A stretch of 39,395 nucleotides of DNA from an uncultured Polaribacter sp. GTDB lineage: Bacteria; Bacteroidota; Bacteroidia; Flavobacteriales; Flavobacteriaceae. The notes beneath the pieces are model-generated. The model saw only the letters and a list, made by a program, of their open reading frames with translations. It did not search any database and was not told the origin of the DNA. This document shows, piece by piece, positions 19,135 to 29,800 of this stretch. The DNA lies in NCBI GenBank assembly GCA_947497755.1, contig CANMHT010000004.1, forward strand, positions 273,589 to 312,983. The letters are read 5' to 3'. Position 1 is the stretch's first letter. Each line of letters starts with the position of its first letter. The position numbers were made by a program, and so were the translations under genes.

Positions 19135-20604
19135 TTAATAATTCTCTTTAAAAGAAATAAACAATGCCAGTACCTCTGTTCTATTTTTTACATCTAACTT
19201 TTTAAAGATATTAGAAACATGGTATTTTACTGTTGTCATTTTAATAGCCGCCAAAGCTACAATTTCATCATTGTTATTTCCTTTGATAATATACTTACAG
19301 ATTTCTGCTTCTCTTGAAGTTAAGTGGTATTTTTCTGCAAATAAATCGTGCATTTTTTCTTCAGAAATAACTTTAGGCTGAATCCCTTTAATTCTTTCTT
19401 TTATGCTCTTATTTTCTATGACCAAATTATGAGTTACCTCTAATTCTTTTTGCAAACTTTCTTTCATATGCTGCTTTTCTATTTCTACTTTTTTATGTCG
19501 ATAAGAAATTGCATATAAAAACACCAACATTTCTATTACACAGCCCAACTTATAATACTGCTCTGTAAAACCAATTTGAGTATATCCAAAATTAATAGAC
19601 AACATATAGGCAGTTTGAATAGCTATTAAAATAGAATACGCTAAGGTTAAAAATCGTGCATAGGCTAATCGTTTAAATAACAAAATTCCGAAAAACCAGT
19701 AAACAATTACAGTTGATAAATACACAATTTTCACCAACCAATACCACAAAATTAAATTGGTAGCAACATATAATACACTAAATAGTACAAAAAGAATAAG
19801 TAACGAATTTCCTAACAATTTATGCCTAGGATAAAACCTGTTTAATCGTAAAGAATTGGTTGTAAATAATATGTATACATAAATAGTAGAAAAATTGAGT
19901 AGCAGTACAAAATACGTTTTAAACTCAATATTATAAGCATCAAATAGCCCAGAAAACATTCCAGAAACATTCATAACACTTATTGTTATTACTATAAGTA
20001 ATAAACAATAGTATAAAAAGAAAACGTTTTTAGTATTTAAATAAAATAAAAGGTTAATAATTAATACCACCAATGCAAATCCATAAAACAACGCATCTAT
20101 AATCAATAAGTTTTGGTTGATACTATTACTTCTTTCTATACTCGCAAGTTTTGCAGGAAAGAAAATACTTCTTGAGAAAAAGACTTCGACATAAACCGTA
20201 TTTAATGAGTTTGCTTTTAGAAGAATTGGGATATCTACTTTCTTCTTATTAGAATTACTAAATTCAAAACTCTTTTTCAATCCATCTTGAGTAAGATTAA
20301 ATAATTTTAAACTAGCAATTGTATGTGTCTTAACTTTTAAGACTAATTCTTTTTCTTGAGAAAACTCATTGTTTAATTCTAAACGAAACCAAAACTTTGT
20401 CTTTTTTATCCCTGGAAAACTCGTATCAAACAATGTGAATGTTTCAGACTGAATACTAGAGATATCTTTAGCATTCTTGGCATCATGATAATAAGTAATT
20501 ACTTTAAATACATCTTTTTCTACAAAAGAAGAATCAATAGAAATTGTCTTTTGCCCATAGACAAAAGAGGTGAATAATAAGAAAAAGGTAAAAATAGGTT
20601 TCAT
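19135..20604 (-). CDS. Membrane-anchored LuxR-type regulator with 7TMR-DISM sensor (first of pair)
   Basis: 489 residues, paralogue of the next gene with the same order: signal peptide 1-18 (ends VYGQ), 7TMR-DISM-like sensor domain (about 25-160), seven transmembrane helices (about 165-365), coiled coil (about 370-410) and LuxR helix-turn-helix (about 422-485: LTSREAEICKYIIKGNNNDE, then KYHVSNIFKKLDV). The two proteins are clearly related but well diverged, so they may form a heterodimer or respond to different signals. A TAnnTTTG-like element (minus strand TATTTTTG, 20636-20643) lies 32 bp upstream of the ATG. Function as a one-component transmembrane transcription regulator is inferred from domains. 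Confidence 0.9.
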   Translation of the reverse strand: MKPIFTFFLLFTSFVYGQKTISIDSSFVEKDVFKVITYYHDAKNAKDISSIQSETFTLFDTSFPGIKKTKFWFRLELNNEFSQEKELVLKVKTHTIASLKLFNLTQDGLKKSFEFSNSNKKKVDIPILLKANSLNTVYVEVFFSRSIFFPAKLASIERSNSINQNLLIIDALFYGFALVVLIINLLFYLNTKNVFFLYYCLLLIVITISVMNVSGMFSGLFDAYNIEFKTYFVLLLNFSTIYVYILFTTNSLRLNRFYPRHKLLGNSLLILFVLFSVLYVATNLILWYWLVKIVYLSTVIVYWFFGILLFKRLAYARFLTLAYSILIAIQTAYMLSINFGYTQIGFTEQYYKLGCVIEMLVFLYAISYRHKKVEIEKQHMKESLQKELEVTHNLVIENKSIKERIKGIQPKVISEEKMHDLFAEKYHLTSREAEICKYIIKGNNNDEIVALAAIKMTTVKYHVSNIFKKLDVKNRTEVLALFISFKENY

Positions 20605-20635
20605 TAAGGGGTGATGAACAATTTTTAATTGCTAA

Positions 20636-20643
20636 CAAAAATA
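20636..20643 (-). promoter_or_regulatory. Candidate -7 element of the LuxR regulator operon
   Basis: The minus strand reads TATTTTTG, matching TAnnTTTG, 32 bp upstream of the ATG at 20604, in the 89-bp gap after the second PorP/SprF gene. No clear -33 element was found. Confidence 0.4.
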
Positions 20644-20693
20644 GTTCTTTTTTGTTAAATTCTTTTACATTAAATAGGTCTATAATTTACTCT

Positions 20694-21620
20694 TTAAAAA
20701 CATCTTAAATATTTTGGTCTACGCTGATTAACAGGCAATTCATATCTTAAAATAAACTCATGTGAACCTTGGTTGTATCTTCCCAAACTATTGGTGCCAT
20801 AATCATACGAATAACCAATCATTAATTTTTTAGAGATTTGAAAACTTCCCAAACCACTAACTCCTTCGTCTAAGCGATAAGAAACTCCAATACTAAACTT
20901 AGAATAAAAATACACATTAGATGAAATATCTATGGTAATTGGAGCTCCACTGGTTGCTTTTATCAAGGTTGTTGGTTTAAATTTTATATCTTCATTGATA
21001 TCAAAAACATAACCCGCCATTGCATACAAATGCATATTATTTCTTGATGCTGTAGAAATTGAGGTTCTATTGTAATGTGTAGTTCTTAAAAAATTAGGAA
21101 TTGAGACTCCCACATACCATTTCTCTGTAAACAAATAAGTTCCAGCTCCGATTAAAGGAGAAACCCTATTTTTTATATTCTCTCTAAAAATTTGGTCTCC
21201 TGGATTTTGAATTAACAACCTATTAAAGTTTACATTCAGTGCATGTAAGCCTCCTTTAATTCCAAAAGATAATATCAAATCATCTTTATTTAGTCTTAAA
21301 TTATATGAATAATCTGCATTTATTGAAGTCTCTACACTTGGTCCAATTTGATCTCTAAATATCGATACACCAATTCCTTGCCTTTCACCTATTGCACTAT
21401 TTGCAGAAATAAGCTGGGTAACAGGCGCACCTTCAATTCCGACCCATTGCGATCTATGCATGGCAATAAAATTAAAGGTATTTCTACTACCAACATAAGC
21501 AGGGTTAATAGCAGTTGCATTATACATATATTGTGTGTATTGCGCTTCTTGTTGCGCAAAAGTGGCCAAAGAAACGATCAATGAAAAATATATGAAACTA
21601 TTTTTTATAATCCTTTTCAT
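20694..21620 (-). CDS. PorP/SprF-family type IX secretion outer-membrane protein (second)
   Basis: 308 residues. Signal peptide 1-22 (ends ATFAQ), then the family N-terminal signature (QEAQYTQYMYNATAINPAYV, then HRSQWVGIEGAP) and a strand-rich barrel ending LRYELP, plus a short basic tail. Same family as the protein at 10617 but clearly diverged, consistent with serving a different cargo. Its start codon is one base after the stop of the type-B T9SS protein upstream, so the two are translated as a unit and are probably a cargo/partner pair. Confidence 0.93.
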   Translation of the reverse strand: MKRIIKNSFIYFSLIVSLATFAQQEAQYTQYMYNATAINPAYVGSRNTFNFIAMHRSQWVGIEGAPVTQLISANSAIGERQGIGVSIFRDQIGPSVETSINADYSYNLRLNKDDLILSFGIKGGLHALNVNFNRLLIQNPGDQIFRENIKNRVSPLIGAGTYLFTEKWYVGVSIPNFLRTTHYNRTSISTASRNNMHLYAMAGYVFDINEDIKFKPTTLIKATSGAPITIDISSNVYFYSKFSIGVSYRLDEGVSGLGSFQISKKLMIGYSYDYGTNSLGRYNQGSHEFILRYELPVNQRRPKYLRCF

Positions 21621-21621
21621 T

Positions 21622-22860
21622 TTAATTATCGTTTATGTATAAATGTCCTTGTTTTCTTATCATCTTAGCATTGTATTCATAAGAAAGGACATAGAAATAA
21701 GTTCCTGTTGGTAATTTTTCTTGTTTCTTATAAGTTAAACTCCCTTGAGAATAGCCATCAAATACATTATCTATATTGTTATAAGATGTTGCTTTATAAA
21801 CCAAAGCTCCCCAGCGATTAAAAATTTCTAAAGAATTATTGGGATAATTTTCTATTCTATCAATCTTTAAAAAGTCATTAAAACCATCGCCATTTGGAGA
21901 AATAGCATTGTAAACCTTTAAGTTTCCTGGTAAAACAGCATTGTCTTTTATTCTAGCTAGTGTAAATACTCCATACTTATCTATTTTAGAATAAGTACTC
22001 ACCGTTTGATTGGCTACATCCACAACGCCGCCTTCATCTTTCCATATATTTTCTACGGGATCCCAACGAACCACATGAATGTTTTCTTTTTTTCCGAACA
22101 ATACTTCTGGAGAAGTTGTAGTTTTATCCCAAGTTAAAGTAACCACTAAATTAGAGCTTCCTCTTTCTTGTTTTAACACCCAGTATTCTGTACTACCAAC
22201 AAATTCTATAACACCTTCTGCTTTATCATTTGGGAACAAAGTATTGTTAGCTTCTAAAAAATAGGATGCAGAAAAAACAGCTTGAGAATCATTGGGTGTA
22301 GAAATACTTATATTTCTATAATGCTCTTTATTCCCAATAGGAAACTCAAAACTAGATGTTCCTATTTTAACTACTTTTCCATTGATATAACTTTCATTAG
22401 AAGGGTGAATAATATACTGAGCATCATCACTAAAATAAATATTACCTCCAAACAAATCATTTTCTACAATACCATCAAAAAAGGTAGCTTTATTATCTAC
22501 AAAAATATCTCCATAAATTTGGAATGGCGACTTTGCACTTGCATTATTAAATGTTAAATCGTAAAAATTTATATGACGCTTATTTTCTATTTTCTGAATG
22601 GCATCTCCTACAAAATTGGTTTCTCCTTTTTCTCCTAATTGATAAGTTAGTGTTCCGTTATTTAATAAATTACTTTTAAAAAAAGCTTGCCCGTTATTTA
22701 CAAAAAAAGCACTGGTATTGTTTACAAAATCGCCTCCTAAAGTTAATGTTGCATTTGGAGAAATATAAAGTTTTCCAGAATTAGATATTTGCGAATATGC
22801 ATACCCAATAGAGAAAAGACTTACGCCCAACAAAAACTTTTTTATATTCATTGTATTCAT
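21622..22860 (-). CDS. T9SS type-B sorting domain protein (gliding-motility-associated C-terminus)
   Basis: 412 residues. ATG at 22860 shares the four-base ATGA overlap with the preceding gene; Met4 is an alternative start. Signal peptide to about residue 24 (ends YAYSQ). Residues 25-310 are beta-rich with no family I recognise with confidence (it begins ISNSGKLYISPNATLTLGGD, like autotransporter-type stacked strands). The last 90 residues are a type-B sorting domain (ISPNGDGFNDFL, then LEIFNRWGALVY, ending GHLYIND). It should be exported by T9SS with the help of the PorP/SprF protein encoded one base downstream. The sigma factor gene heads the same cluster, so its expression is probably controlled by that factor. 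Confidence 0.92.
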   Translation of the reverse strand: MNTMNIKKFLLGVSLFSIGYAYSQISNSGKLYISPNATLTLGGDFVNNTSAFFVNNGQAFFKSNLLNNGTLTYQLGEKGETNFVGDAIQKIENKRHINFYDLTFNNASAKSPFQIYGDIFVDNKATFFDGIVENDLFGGNIYFSDDAQYIIHPSNESYINGKVVKIGTSSFEFPIGNKEHYRNISISTPNDSQAVFSASYFLEANNTLFPNDKAEGVIEFVGSTEYWVLKQERGSSNLVVTLTWDKTTTSPEVLFGKKENIHVVRWDPVENIWKDEGGVVDVANQTVSTYSKIDKYGVFTLARIKDNAVLPGNLKVYNAISPNGDGFNDFLKIDRIENYPNNSLEIFNRWGALVYKATSYNNIDNVFDGYSQGSLTYKKQEKLPTGTYFYVLSYEYNAKMIRKQGHLYINDN

Positions 22861-23075
22861 GTTTTTCTCTCTAAAATTTCTAAAGTTTCAATGTTTTCTA
22901 AAAAATGATCTTCAATGGTATTGCTATATGCAACCATAACATAATCTCTTAAATAGGAAAGCTCATTGATTCTTCCTGTTTTTAATGTTTCTTTGTTTTT
23001 AACCAACACTCCCACTTTAAATAATTCTCTAATGGCTTGTATTGGAAAAAAGGTGTAGTTATTAGGGGATATCAT
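22857..23075 (-). CDS. Small protein of unknown function in sigma-factor operon
   Basis: 72 residues, no recognised family, no signal peptide and no membrane segment; mixed charged/hydrophobic and likely a small cytoplasmic alpha/beta protein. Reality is supported by context: it starts 22 bp after the ECF sigma factor, and its stop codon overlaps the next start codon as ATGA, a typical coupling signal. Position directly after an ECF sigma gene invites a role in sigma control, but it does not resemble FecR- or RseA-type anti-sigma factors, which are membrane proteins. Function unknown. Confidence 0.7.
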   Translation of the reverse strand: MISPNNYTFFPIQAIRELFKVGVLVKNKETLKTGRINELSYLRDYVMVAYSNTIEDHFLENIETLEILERKT

Positions 23076-23097
23076 ATATTTTTATTTTAGCATTGCT

Positions 23098-23667
23098 TTA
23101 TTGTACTTGTTCAAATAATTTTTTAAGGTTGTTTATTCCATAGCGCATTCTCCCTAATGATGTATTGATACTTACACCTGTTTGTTCTGATATTGATTTA
23201 AAACTCATATTGTATTGCATACGCATTACGAGTACGTGCTTTTGTTCTTCGGGTAAATACTCTAACAAGTTTTTTATAATAATGGCATCTTGATTATTAA
23301 TCAATTTCTTTTCTGCATTTAACACATTGTCTTTTAGATTGTAAAAAATGTCAAAATCGCCAACATTCGTATACTTTTGCATACGTTTTTCTCTTCTAAA
23401 ATGATCTATAATTAAGTTATTGGCAATACGTAAAACCCAAGGTAAAAACTTCCCTTCTTCTTTATAATCTCCTCTTTTGATTAGCGTAATTGCTTTGATA
23501 AAAGTTTCTTGAAAAATATCTTCTGCAACTTGTTTGTTTAAAACTTTACTTTGAATTACGTTAAATAGAAAAAGATGATGCCTCTCTAGTAAAACTCTAA
23601 AATCAGCTTCACTTCCATTTCTATAATTTCTAATTAATACACTATCCTGAATCTTGTTATTTTTCAT
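23098..23667 (-). CDS. ECF-type RNA polymerase sigma factor
   Basis: 189 residues from ATG 23667; a TTG one codon upstream (23670) would only add one residue. Sigma-70 region 2 at about 22-95 (DIFQETFIKAI, then WVLRIANNLIIDHFRREKR) and region 4 at about 125-185 (LPEEQKHVLVMRMQYNMSFK, then VSINTSLGRMRYGI). The size and the absence of regions 1 and 3 fit the ECF group. It heads a cluster with a 72-aa protein, a type-B T9SS cargo and a PorP/SprF protein, which suggests that it controls surface-protein genes including its own operon. No obvious anti-sigma gene is adjacent. Upstream are two related stem-loops. Confidence 0.94.
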   Translation of the reverse strand: MKNNKIQDSVLIRNYRNGSEADFRVLLERHHLFLFNVIQSKVLNKQVAEDIFQETFIKAITLIKRGDYKEEGKFLPWVLRIANNLIIDHFRREKRMQKYTNVGDFDIFYNLKDNVLNAEKKLINNQDAIIIKNLLEYLPEEQKHVLVMRMQYNMSFKSISEQTGVSINTSLGRMRYGINNLKKLFEQVQ

Positions 23668-23694
23668 CAATACACATTTTTTAAATAAAAAAAG

Positions 23695-23760
23695 AATAGG
23701 TTTATATTTCCTGATTATAATGAGAATGCCCTTTTCTGTTTTACAATCTATAAACCTATC
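23695..23760. repeat. Stem-loop unit 1 upstream of the sigma factor gene
   Basis: Arms ATAGGTTTATA (23696-23706) and TATAAACCTAT (23749-23759) are perfect 11-bp inverted repeats with a 42-nt loop. The unit ends 28 bp upstream of the sigma factor ATG. Its arms match those of the next unit except for one compensated base pair. Confidence 0.6.
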
Positions 23761-23787
23761 TTTTAGGTAAAAATCTTATTCATAAAT

Positions 23788-23847
23788 AATAGGCTTATAC
23801 TTAGGGGGCAATAAAGCTGACTCTTCTTTATTTTATATAAGCCTATT
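23788..23847. repeat. Stem-loop unit 2 downstream of the collagen-like gene
   Basis: Arms AATAGGCTTATA (23788-23799) and TATAAGCCTATT (23836-23847) are perfect 12-bp inverted repeats with a 36-nt loop that has GGGGG on the plus strand. It begins 11 bp beyond the stop codon of the collagen-like gene, so it may act as a 3'-end or terminator-like structure, but there is no good T-run. Confidence 0.6.
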
Positions 23848-23858
23848 TGCAACGGGGG

Positions 23859-26800
23859 TTACTTCTGTATTTTTAATAGTTTTTCTATTCGTAATAACCT
23901 CGATTTTAAATCTGCATTTTCCTTTTTCAATAATTCTATTTGTGTTTGTTGTTCAATGGTATACAAGTACAACTCTTCTACTTTTTCTAAAGTTTGTACC
24001 GACATTTCGGTAATATTTATAAGGTATCCATCTTTTGTTTTTTCAATTTTATGTATTGGAGTTACTCCAGGTAAGTGGTTATGTCTTTTAATAAAAGCGT
24101 CTACTTCTTTTAAAGTCTTAAACTCGTACTTTTTATTTAGTTTAGAAGTTCCTTTATTGTATTTTTCAAATACATAATCTGGATATTGCGTCGTTCCAGA
24201 ATATAGTTTGCTTGTTGCTCTAATGGTTCCTTCTACTTCTAATTTTATGTTTCCTACTCCGTCTGCAGGATTTCCTGGTAATGGTAAAGAAGGATTACCA
24301 ATAATCACTTTTCCTGTTGAGCGAACATCACCACCAATATGCAATCTAAATGTTTCTCCAGTGGCTACTTTTGTTGGATCTGTTGGTGTAGCAGGATTTC
24401 CTAGAACTAAATCTCCAGAAATAGAAGAGTTTCCTACAATTTTAGAATTCCCTACTAATTTTAATTTTACACCGTCAGTATTTTCTGAAGAATTTATTGA
24501 TGAGTTTACTGCTAAATTACCAGCTGGAATCTCTACATTACCAGAGTTTGTTTTTATAGTTCCTGTAGTTGTTAAGTTTCCTCCTGAATCAATATCTCCA
24601 GTTGCTTCAATTGAAGTAGTGGCTTTTATAGAACCATCAACATATAATTTTTCTGATGGAGTACTTCCAGGATCCCCAATAACTAATCTACCTGTAGTAA
24701 CTTTCATACCGTTTCCAGCGGTAACACTTCCTGTAGTAATGGTATTACCATTGGTTTTGATATTTCCATCTACATAAAGTTTATCGGAAGAAGCAACAGA
24801 CGCCGCTAACGGATTCCCAACAATTAGTTTGTCTGTTACTTTTCCTTTACCTGAAACATGAAGTTTCAAGTCACTATCTGGTGTTAAAGTCCCAATCCCC
24901 ACAATCCCAGATGTAAAAATTGTATTGTCGCTAATCTTCACTTTTCCATTCACATCCATTTGAAAACCTGCTGATGGATTAGTTGTTCCCACACCTAACA
25001 CACCTTCATTAATTGTTTTTCCTGTGATTTTAACATCACCTCCAACAATAAATTTAGTTCCTGGTGCTAAAGCCGATGAAGCTGCATTTACTTTGATGGT
25101 TTCTGCAAACATCGTTGCTTCAGAAATGATATCGCCAGAGGCTTTAATTCCACCATCTTTTACTTTTAAATTGACATTTGCTTCTGAGGTATTGTTTATA
25201 ACTGCACCTCCAACAGTTAATTTCCCACTAGTATCAACATGTCCGTTAACAGTTAATCTATTCGCTGGAGTAGCACCTAGTGTACCAATCGTCATACTTT
25301 CTGTTACGGTAGTTGTACCATCTACATATAATTTTTCTGTAAAAGCACCGCTATAAGTAGTTTCTGGAACACCAATAATAACTCCTTCTGTCGCTTTTAA
25401 CTTACCGTCAACCTTGATTCTAATATTATTATTGGTTCTTTCTGTTGCATTGATTGTCGTATTTACCATCAATTCATCTGTAGCTTTCATAACACCATTT
25501 TCAAAAGCACCAGTTGTTTTTATATTTCCAAATACTTCTAGTTTATCTACAATTGGATCTGCTGAATTTCCAATAACTACTTTACCGTCTTGTCTTATGG
25601 TCATTTGATCTTTTAAAGTAGTAGTTCCAGATTTTGTAGTAGAGAATATAATATTTGTTCCTTTTGTTGTAGAAGAATGCAATTCTGCTCCCTGAAAATG
25701 AATCGCTGCACTAGCATTCGTTACAGTATGTGCATCTGCATCATCATTAGAAGAAATATAAGCCAATCCAGCTACTTTAGCGTTTGGTGCCACATCTTCA
25801 TATTTCATTGAATTTAAAATGGTATATGGAGTCAACCCTTCTAATAAAAAGTCAGAATCGAATGATTTCCCTCCAACATGTAAACGTTCTTTAGGTGTTA
25901 ATGCTGAAATACCAAACTTACCATCACTTACTCCGGTAGTTGTTGCTGCTGAATTCACATTTGTTCCAAATAAAAACGATCCTATATTTAACTGATTATC
26001 TCCAGTAATGTTTGGTACTTGAGATTCGTAACCAATAATAATATTCTTGCTTCCTGTTGTTAATAAGTTTCCAGACTGATATCCAATAGCGATATTACTA
26101 TCACCAGAAGTATTCGCTTGTAAACTAAAGATACCATAAGCGGTGTTTTTAGTTCCTGTATTGTTATTCTCTAAAGCATAATTTCCAAAAGCTAAATTTT
26201 GAGATCCAGATACATTAGAACTAAACGCTTCTTTTCCTATAGAAATATTATTGTTTCCAGTTTCACTATTTCTTCCTGATCCAATTCCTACAAAAATATT
26301 TGAATCTCCTGTAGTGTTTTCTAAACCACTCGAACTTCCAATAGCAATATTTTCACTACCTGTAGAATTTTTTAATGCTTTTGGCCCTATAGCTATATTC
26401 TGACTTCTAGTGGTATTAGAGGTTAAGGCTTCTGAACCAATTGCAATGTTTAAACTTCCTGTTGTGTTAGATTTTAATGCATGATACCCTATTCCAATTA
26501 CTGCATGTGTCGTGCTATTTGACAATACATCTTTACCAATAGCAATATTATGACTTCCTACTCCACTTGCTTTTAAGGTATTTTGTCCAATACCAACATT
26601 GTGGTGTTGTGTCTCTATTCCTTTTCCTGAATCATATCCTAAAAGTACATTATAGGTTCCCGTAGTAATTCCGTTTGCAGAATTTGTTCCTAGTGCAATA
26701 TTTGAACTTGCCGATACGATGCTTGAAAAAGTTCCTTTACCAATCCCAATATTGTTTGTACCACTTCCTAAAGAACTTCCATTACTACCAATACCTGCAT

Positions 26801-29800
26801 CTTTTGTAATATGATTGTTTACTCCTAACAATCTTAAATCTGCTCCTCCTAATACCGATAAATTTCCTTTCTTTAAGACCCCTGTTGGAGTTAATAAAAT
26901 AACGTCTGTTTCTGTACCTGTTTGTAATCCTGTAATAGATAAGGTTTGTGTTGCATTGGTACCAATTGTTGTTGGCGCAGTTAAATTTCCTCCTAATGAT
27001 ACTTCTGTAACCAATCCAGTTACCGAACCGGTAATTCCATTTGTTGTTGTTACTGTTGCATTACTCCCTGCGTCACCTTTATCTCCTTTATCACCTTTGT
27101 CTCCTTTTAGTCCATTCGCTCCGGTATCTCCTTTCAATCCTTGAAGACCTTGAATTCCCTGATCTCCTTTGTCTCCCTTATCACCTTTGTCACCTTTTGC
27201 TCCGTCCAATCCGTTAGCACCAGCGTCTCCTTTATCTCCTTTCAATCCTTGAATACCTTGAATTCCCTGATCTCCTTTGTCTCCCTTATCACCTTTTGTA
27301 CCATCCAATCCATTAGCACCAGCGTCTCCTTTGTCTCCTTTCAATCCTTGAATACCTTGAATTCCCTGATCTCCTTTGTCTCCCTTATCACCTTTGTCAC
27401 CTTTTGCTCCGTCCAATCCGTTAGCACCAGCGTCTCCTTTATCTCCTTTCAACCCCTGAATACCTTGGATTCCTTGATCTCCTTTGTCACCTTTTGCGCC
27501 ATCTAATCCGTTAGCTCCAGCATCTCCTTTATCTCCTTTTAATCCCTGAATTCCTTGAATCCCCTGATCGCCTTTGTCTCCCTTATCACCTTTGTCACCT
27601 TTTGCTCCGTCCAATCCATTAGTACCAGCGTCTCCTTTATCTCCTTTCAATCCCTGAATACCTTGAATTCCCTGATCTCCCTTGTCTCCTTTGTCACCTT
27701 TTGCTCCGTCCAATCCATTAGCACCAGCATCTCCTTTATCTCCTTTCAATCCCTGAATTCCTTGAATCCCCTGATCTCCTTTGTCTCCCTTATCACCTTT
27801 ATCGCCTTTATCGCCTTTTGCACCATCCAATCCATTAGCACCAGCGTCTCCTTTATCTCCTTTCAATCCTTGAATTCCTTGATCTCCTTTGTCTCCCTTA
27901 TCACCTTTGTCACCTTTTGCGCCATCCAATCCATTAGCACCAGCATCTCCTTTATCTCCTTTCAACCCTTGAATTCCTTGAATTCCCTGATCTCCTTTGT
28001 CTCCCTTATCACCTTTGTCTCCTTTTGCGCCATCCAGTCCGTTAGCACCAGCGTCTCCTTTATCTCCTTTTAATCCCTGAATCCCTTGGATTCCCTGATC
28101 TCCTTTATCTCCCTTATCACCTTTAGCTCCGTCTAATCCATTAGCTCCGGCATCTCCTTTATCTCCTTTTAAACCCTGAATACCTTGAATTCCTTGATCT
28201 CCTTTGTCTCCCTTATCACCTTTATCGCCTTTTGCGCCATCCAATCCGTTAGCACCAGCATCGCCTTTATCTCCTTTTAAACCCTGAACTCCTTGAATTC
28301 CCTGATCTCCTTTGTCTCCCTTATCACCTTTTGCTCCGTCCAATCCGTTAGCACCAGCATCGCCTTTATCTCCTTTTAATCCCTGAATACCTTGGATTCC
28401 CTGATCTCCTTTGTCTCCCTTGTCACCTTTGTCTCCTTTTGCTCCGTCTAATCCGTTAGCGCCTGCGTCTCCTTTATCACCTTTCAATCCTTGAATACCT
28501 TGGATTCCCTGATCTCCTTTATCTCCCTTATCACCTTTATCGCCTTTTGCGCCATCCAATCCGTTAGCACCAGCATCTCCTTTATCCCCTTTCAATCCCT
28601 GAATACCTTGAATTCCCTGATCGCCTTTGTCTCCCTGATCACCTTTGTCGCCTTTTGCACCATCCAATCCGTTAGCACCAGCATCTCCTTTATCTCCTTT
28701 TAATCCTTGAATTCCTTGATCTCCTTTGTCTCCCTTATCACCTTTTGCACCGTCCAATCCATTAGCACCAGTGTCTCCTTTATCTCCTTTTAAACCCTGA
28801 ATACCTTGGATTCCTTGATCTCCTTTGTCTCCCTTATCACCTTTTGCTCCGTCCAATCCGTTAGCACCAGCGTCTCCTTTATCTCCTTTTAATCCCTGAA
28901 TCCCTTGATCTCCTTTGTCTCCCTTATCACCTTTGTCACCTTTAGCTCCGTCCAATCCGTTAGCACCAGCGTCACCTTTATCTCCTTTCAATCCCTGAAT
29001 ACCTTGAATCCCCTGATCTCCTTTATCACCTTTGTCACCTTTTGCTCCGTCCAATCCATTAGCACCAGTGTCTCCTTTATCTCCTTTTAAACCCTGAATT
29101 CCTTGATCTCCTTTGTCTCCCTTGTCTCCCTTGTCACCTTTAGCTCCGTCCAATCCGTTAGTACCAGCGTCTCCTTTATCTCCTTTCAATCCCTGAATAC
29201 CTTGAATTCCCTGGTCTCCTTTGTCTCCCTTATCACCTTTGTCACCTTTTGCGCCATCCAGTCCGTTAGCACCAGCGTCTCCTTTATCTCCTTTTAAACC
29301 CTGAATACCTTGGATTCCTTGATCTCCTTTGTCTCCCTTATCACCTTTTGCTCCGTCCAATCCGTTAGCACCAGCATCACCTTTATCTCCTTTTAAACCC
29401 TGAATACCTTGGATTCCCTGATCTCCTTTGTCTCCCTTGTCACCTTTATCGCCTTTTGCGCCATCCAATCCGTTAGCACCAGCGTCTCCTTTATCTCCTT
29501 TCAATCCCTGAATACCTTGAATACCCTGATCTCCTTTGTCTCCCTTATCACCTTTATCACCTTTGTCACCTTTTGCACCATCCAATCCATTAGCTCCAGT
29601 GTCTCCTTTATCTCCTTTTAATCCTTGAATTCCTTGAATCCCCTGATCTCCTTTGTCTCCCTTATCACCTTTGTCTCCTTTTGCACCATCTAATCCATTA
29701 GCACCAGTATCTCCTTTATCGCCTTTTAATCCCTGATCGCCTTTGTCTCCCTTATCACCTTTTGCTCCATCTAATCCGTTAGCTCCAGCATCGCCTTTAT

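Noticed and set aside
27141..29621. Several plus-strand open frames rich in Ser/Phe/Thr across the collagen region
   Set aside because: They are the antisense of the periodic Gly-X-Y codons (GGN-GAT-AAA pattern), which has no stop on the other strand. No start context and no independent repeats.
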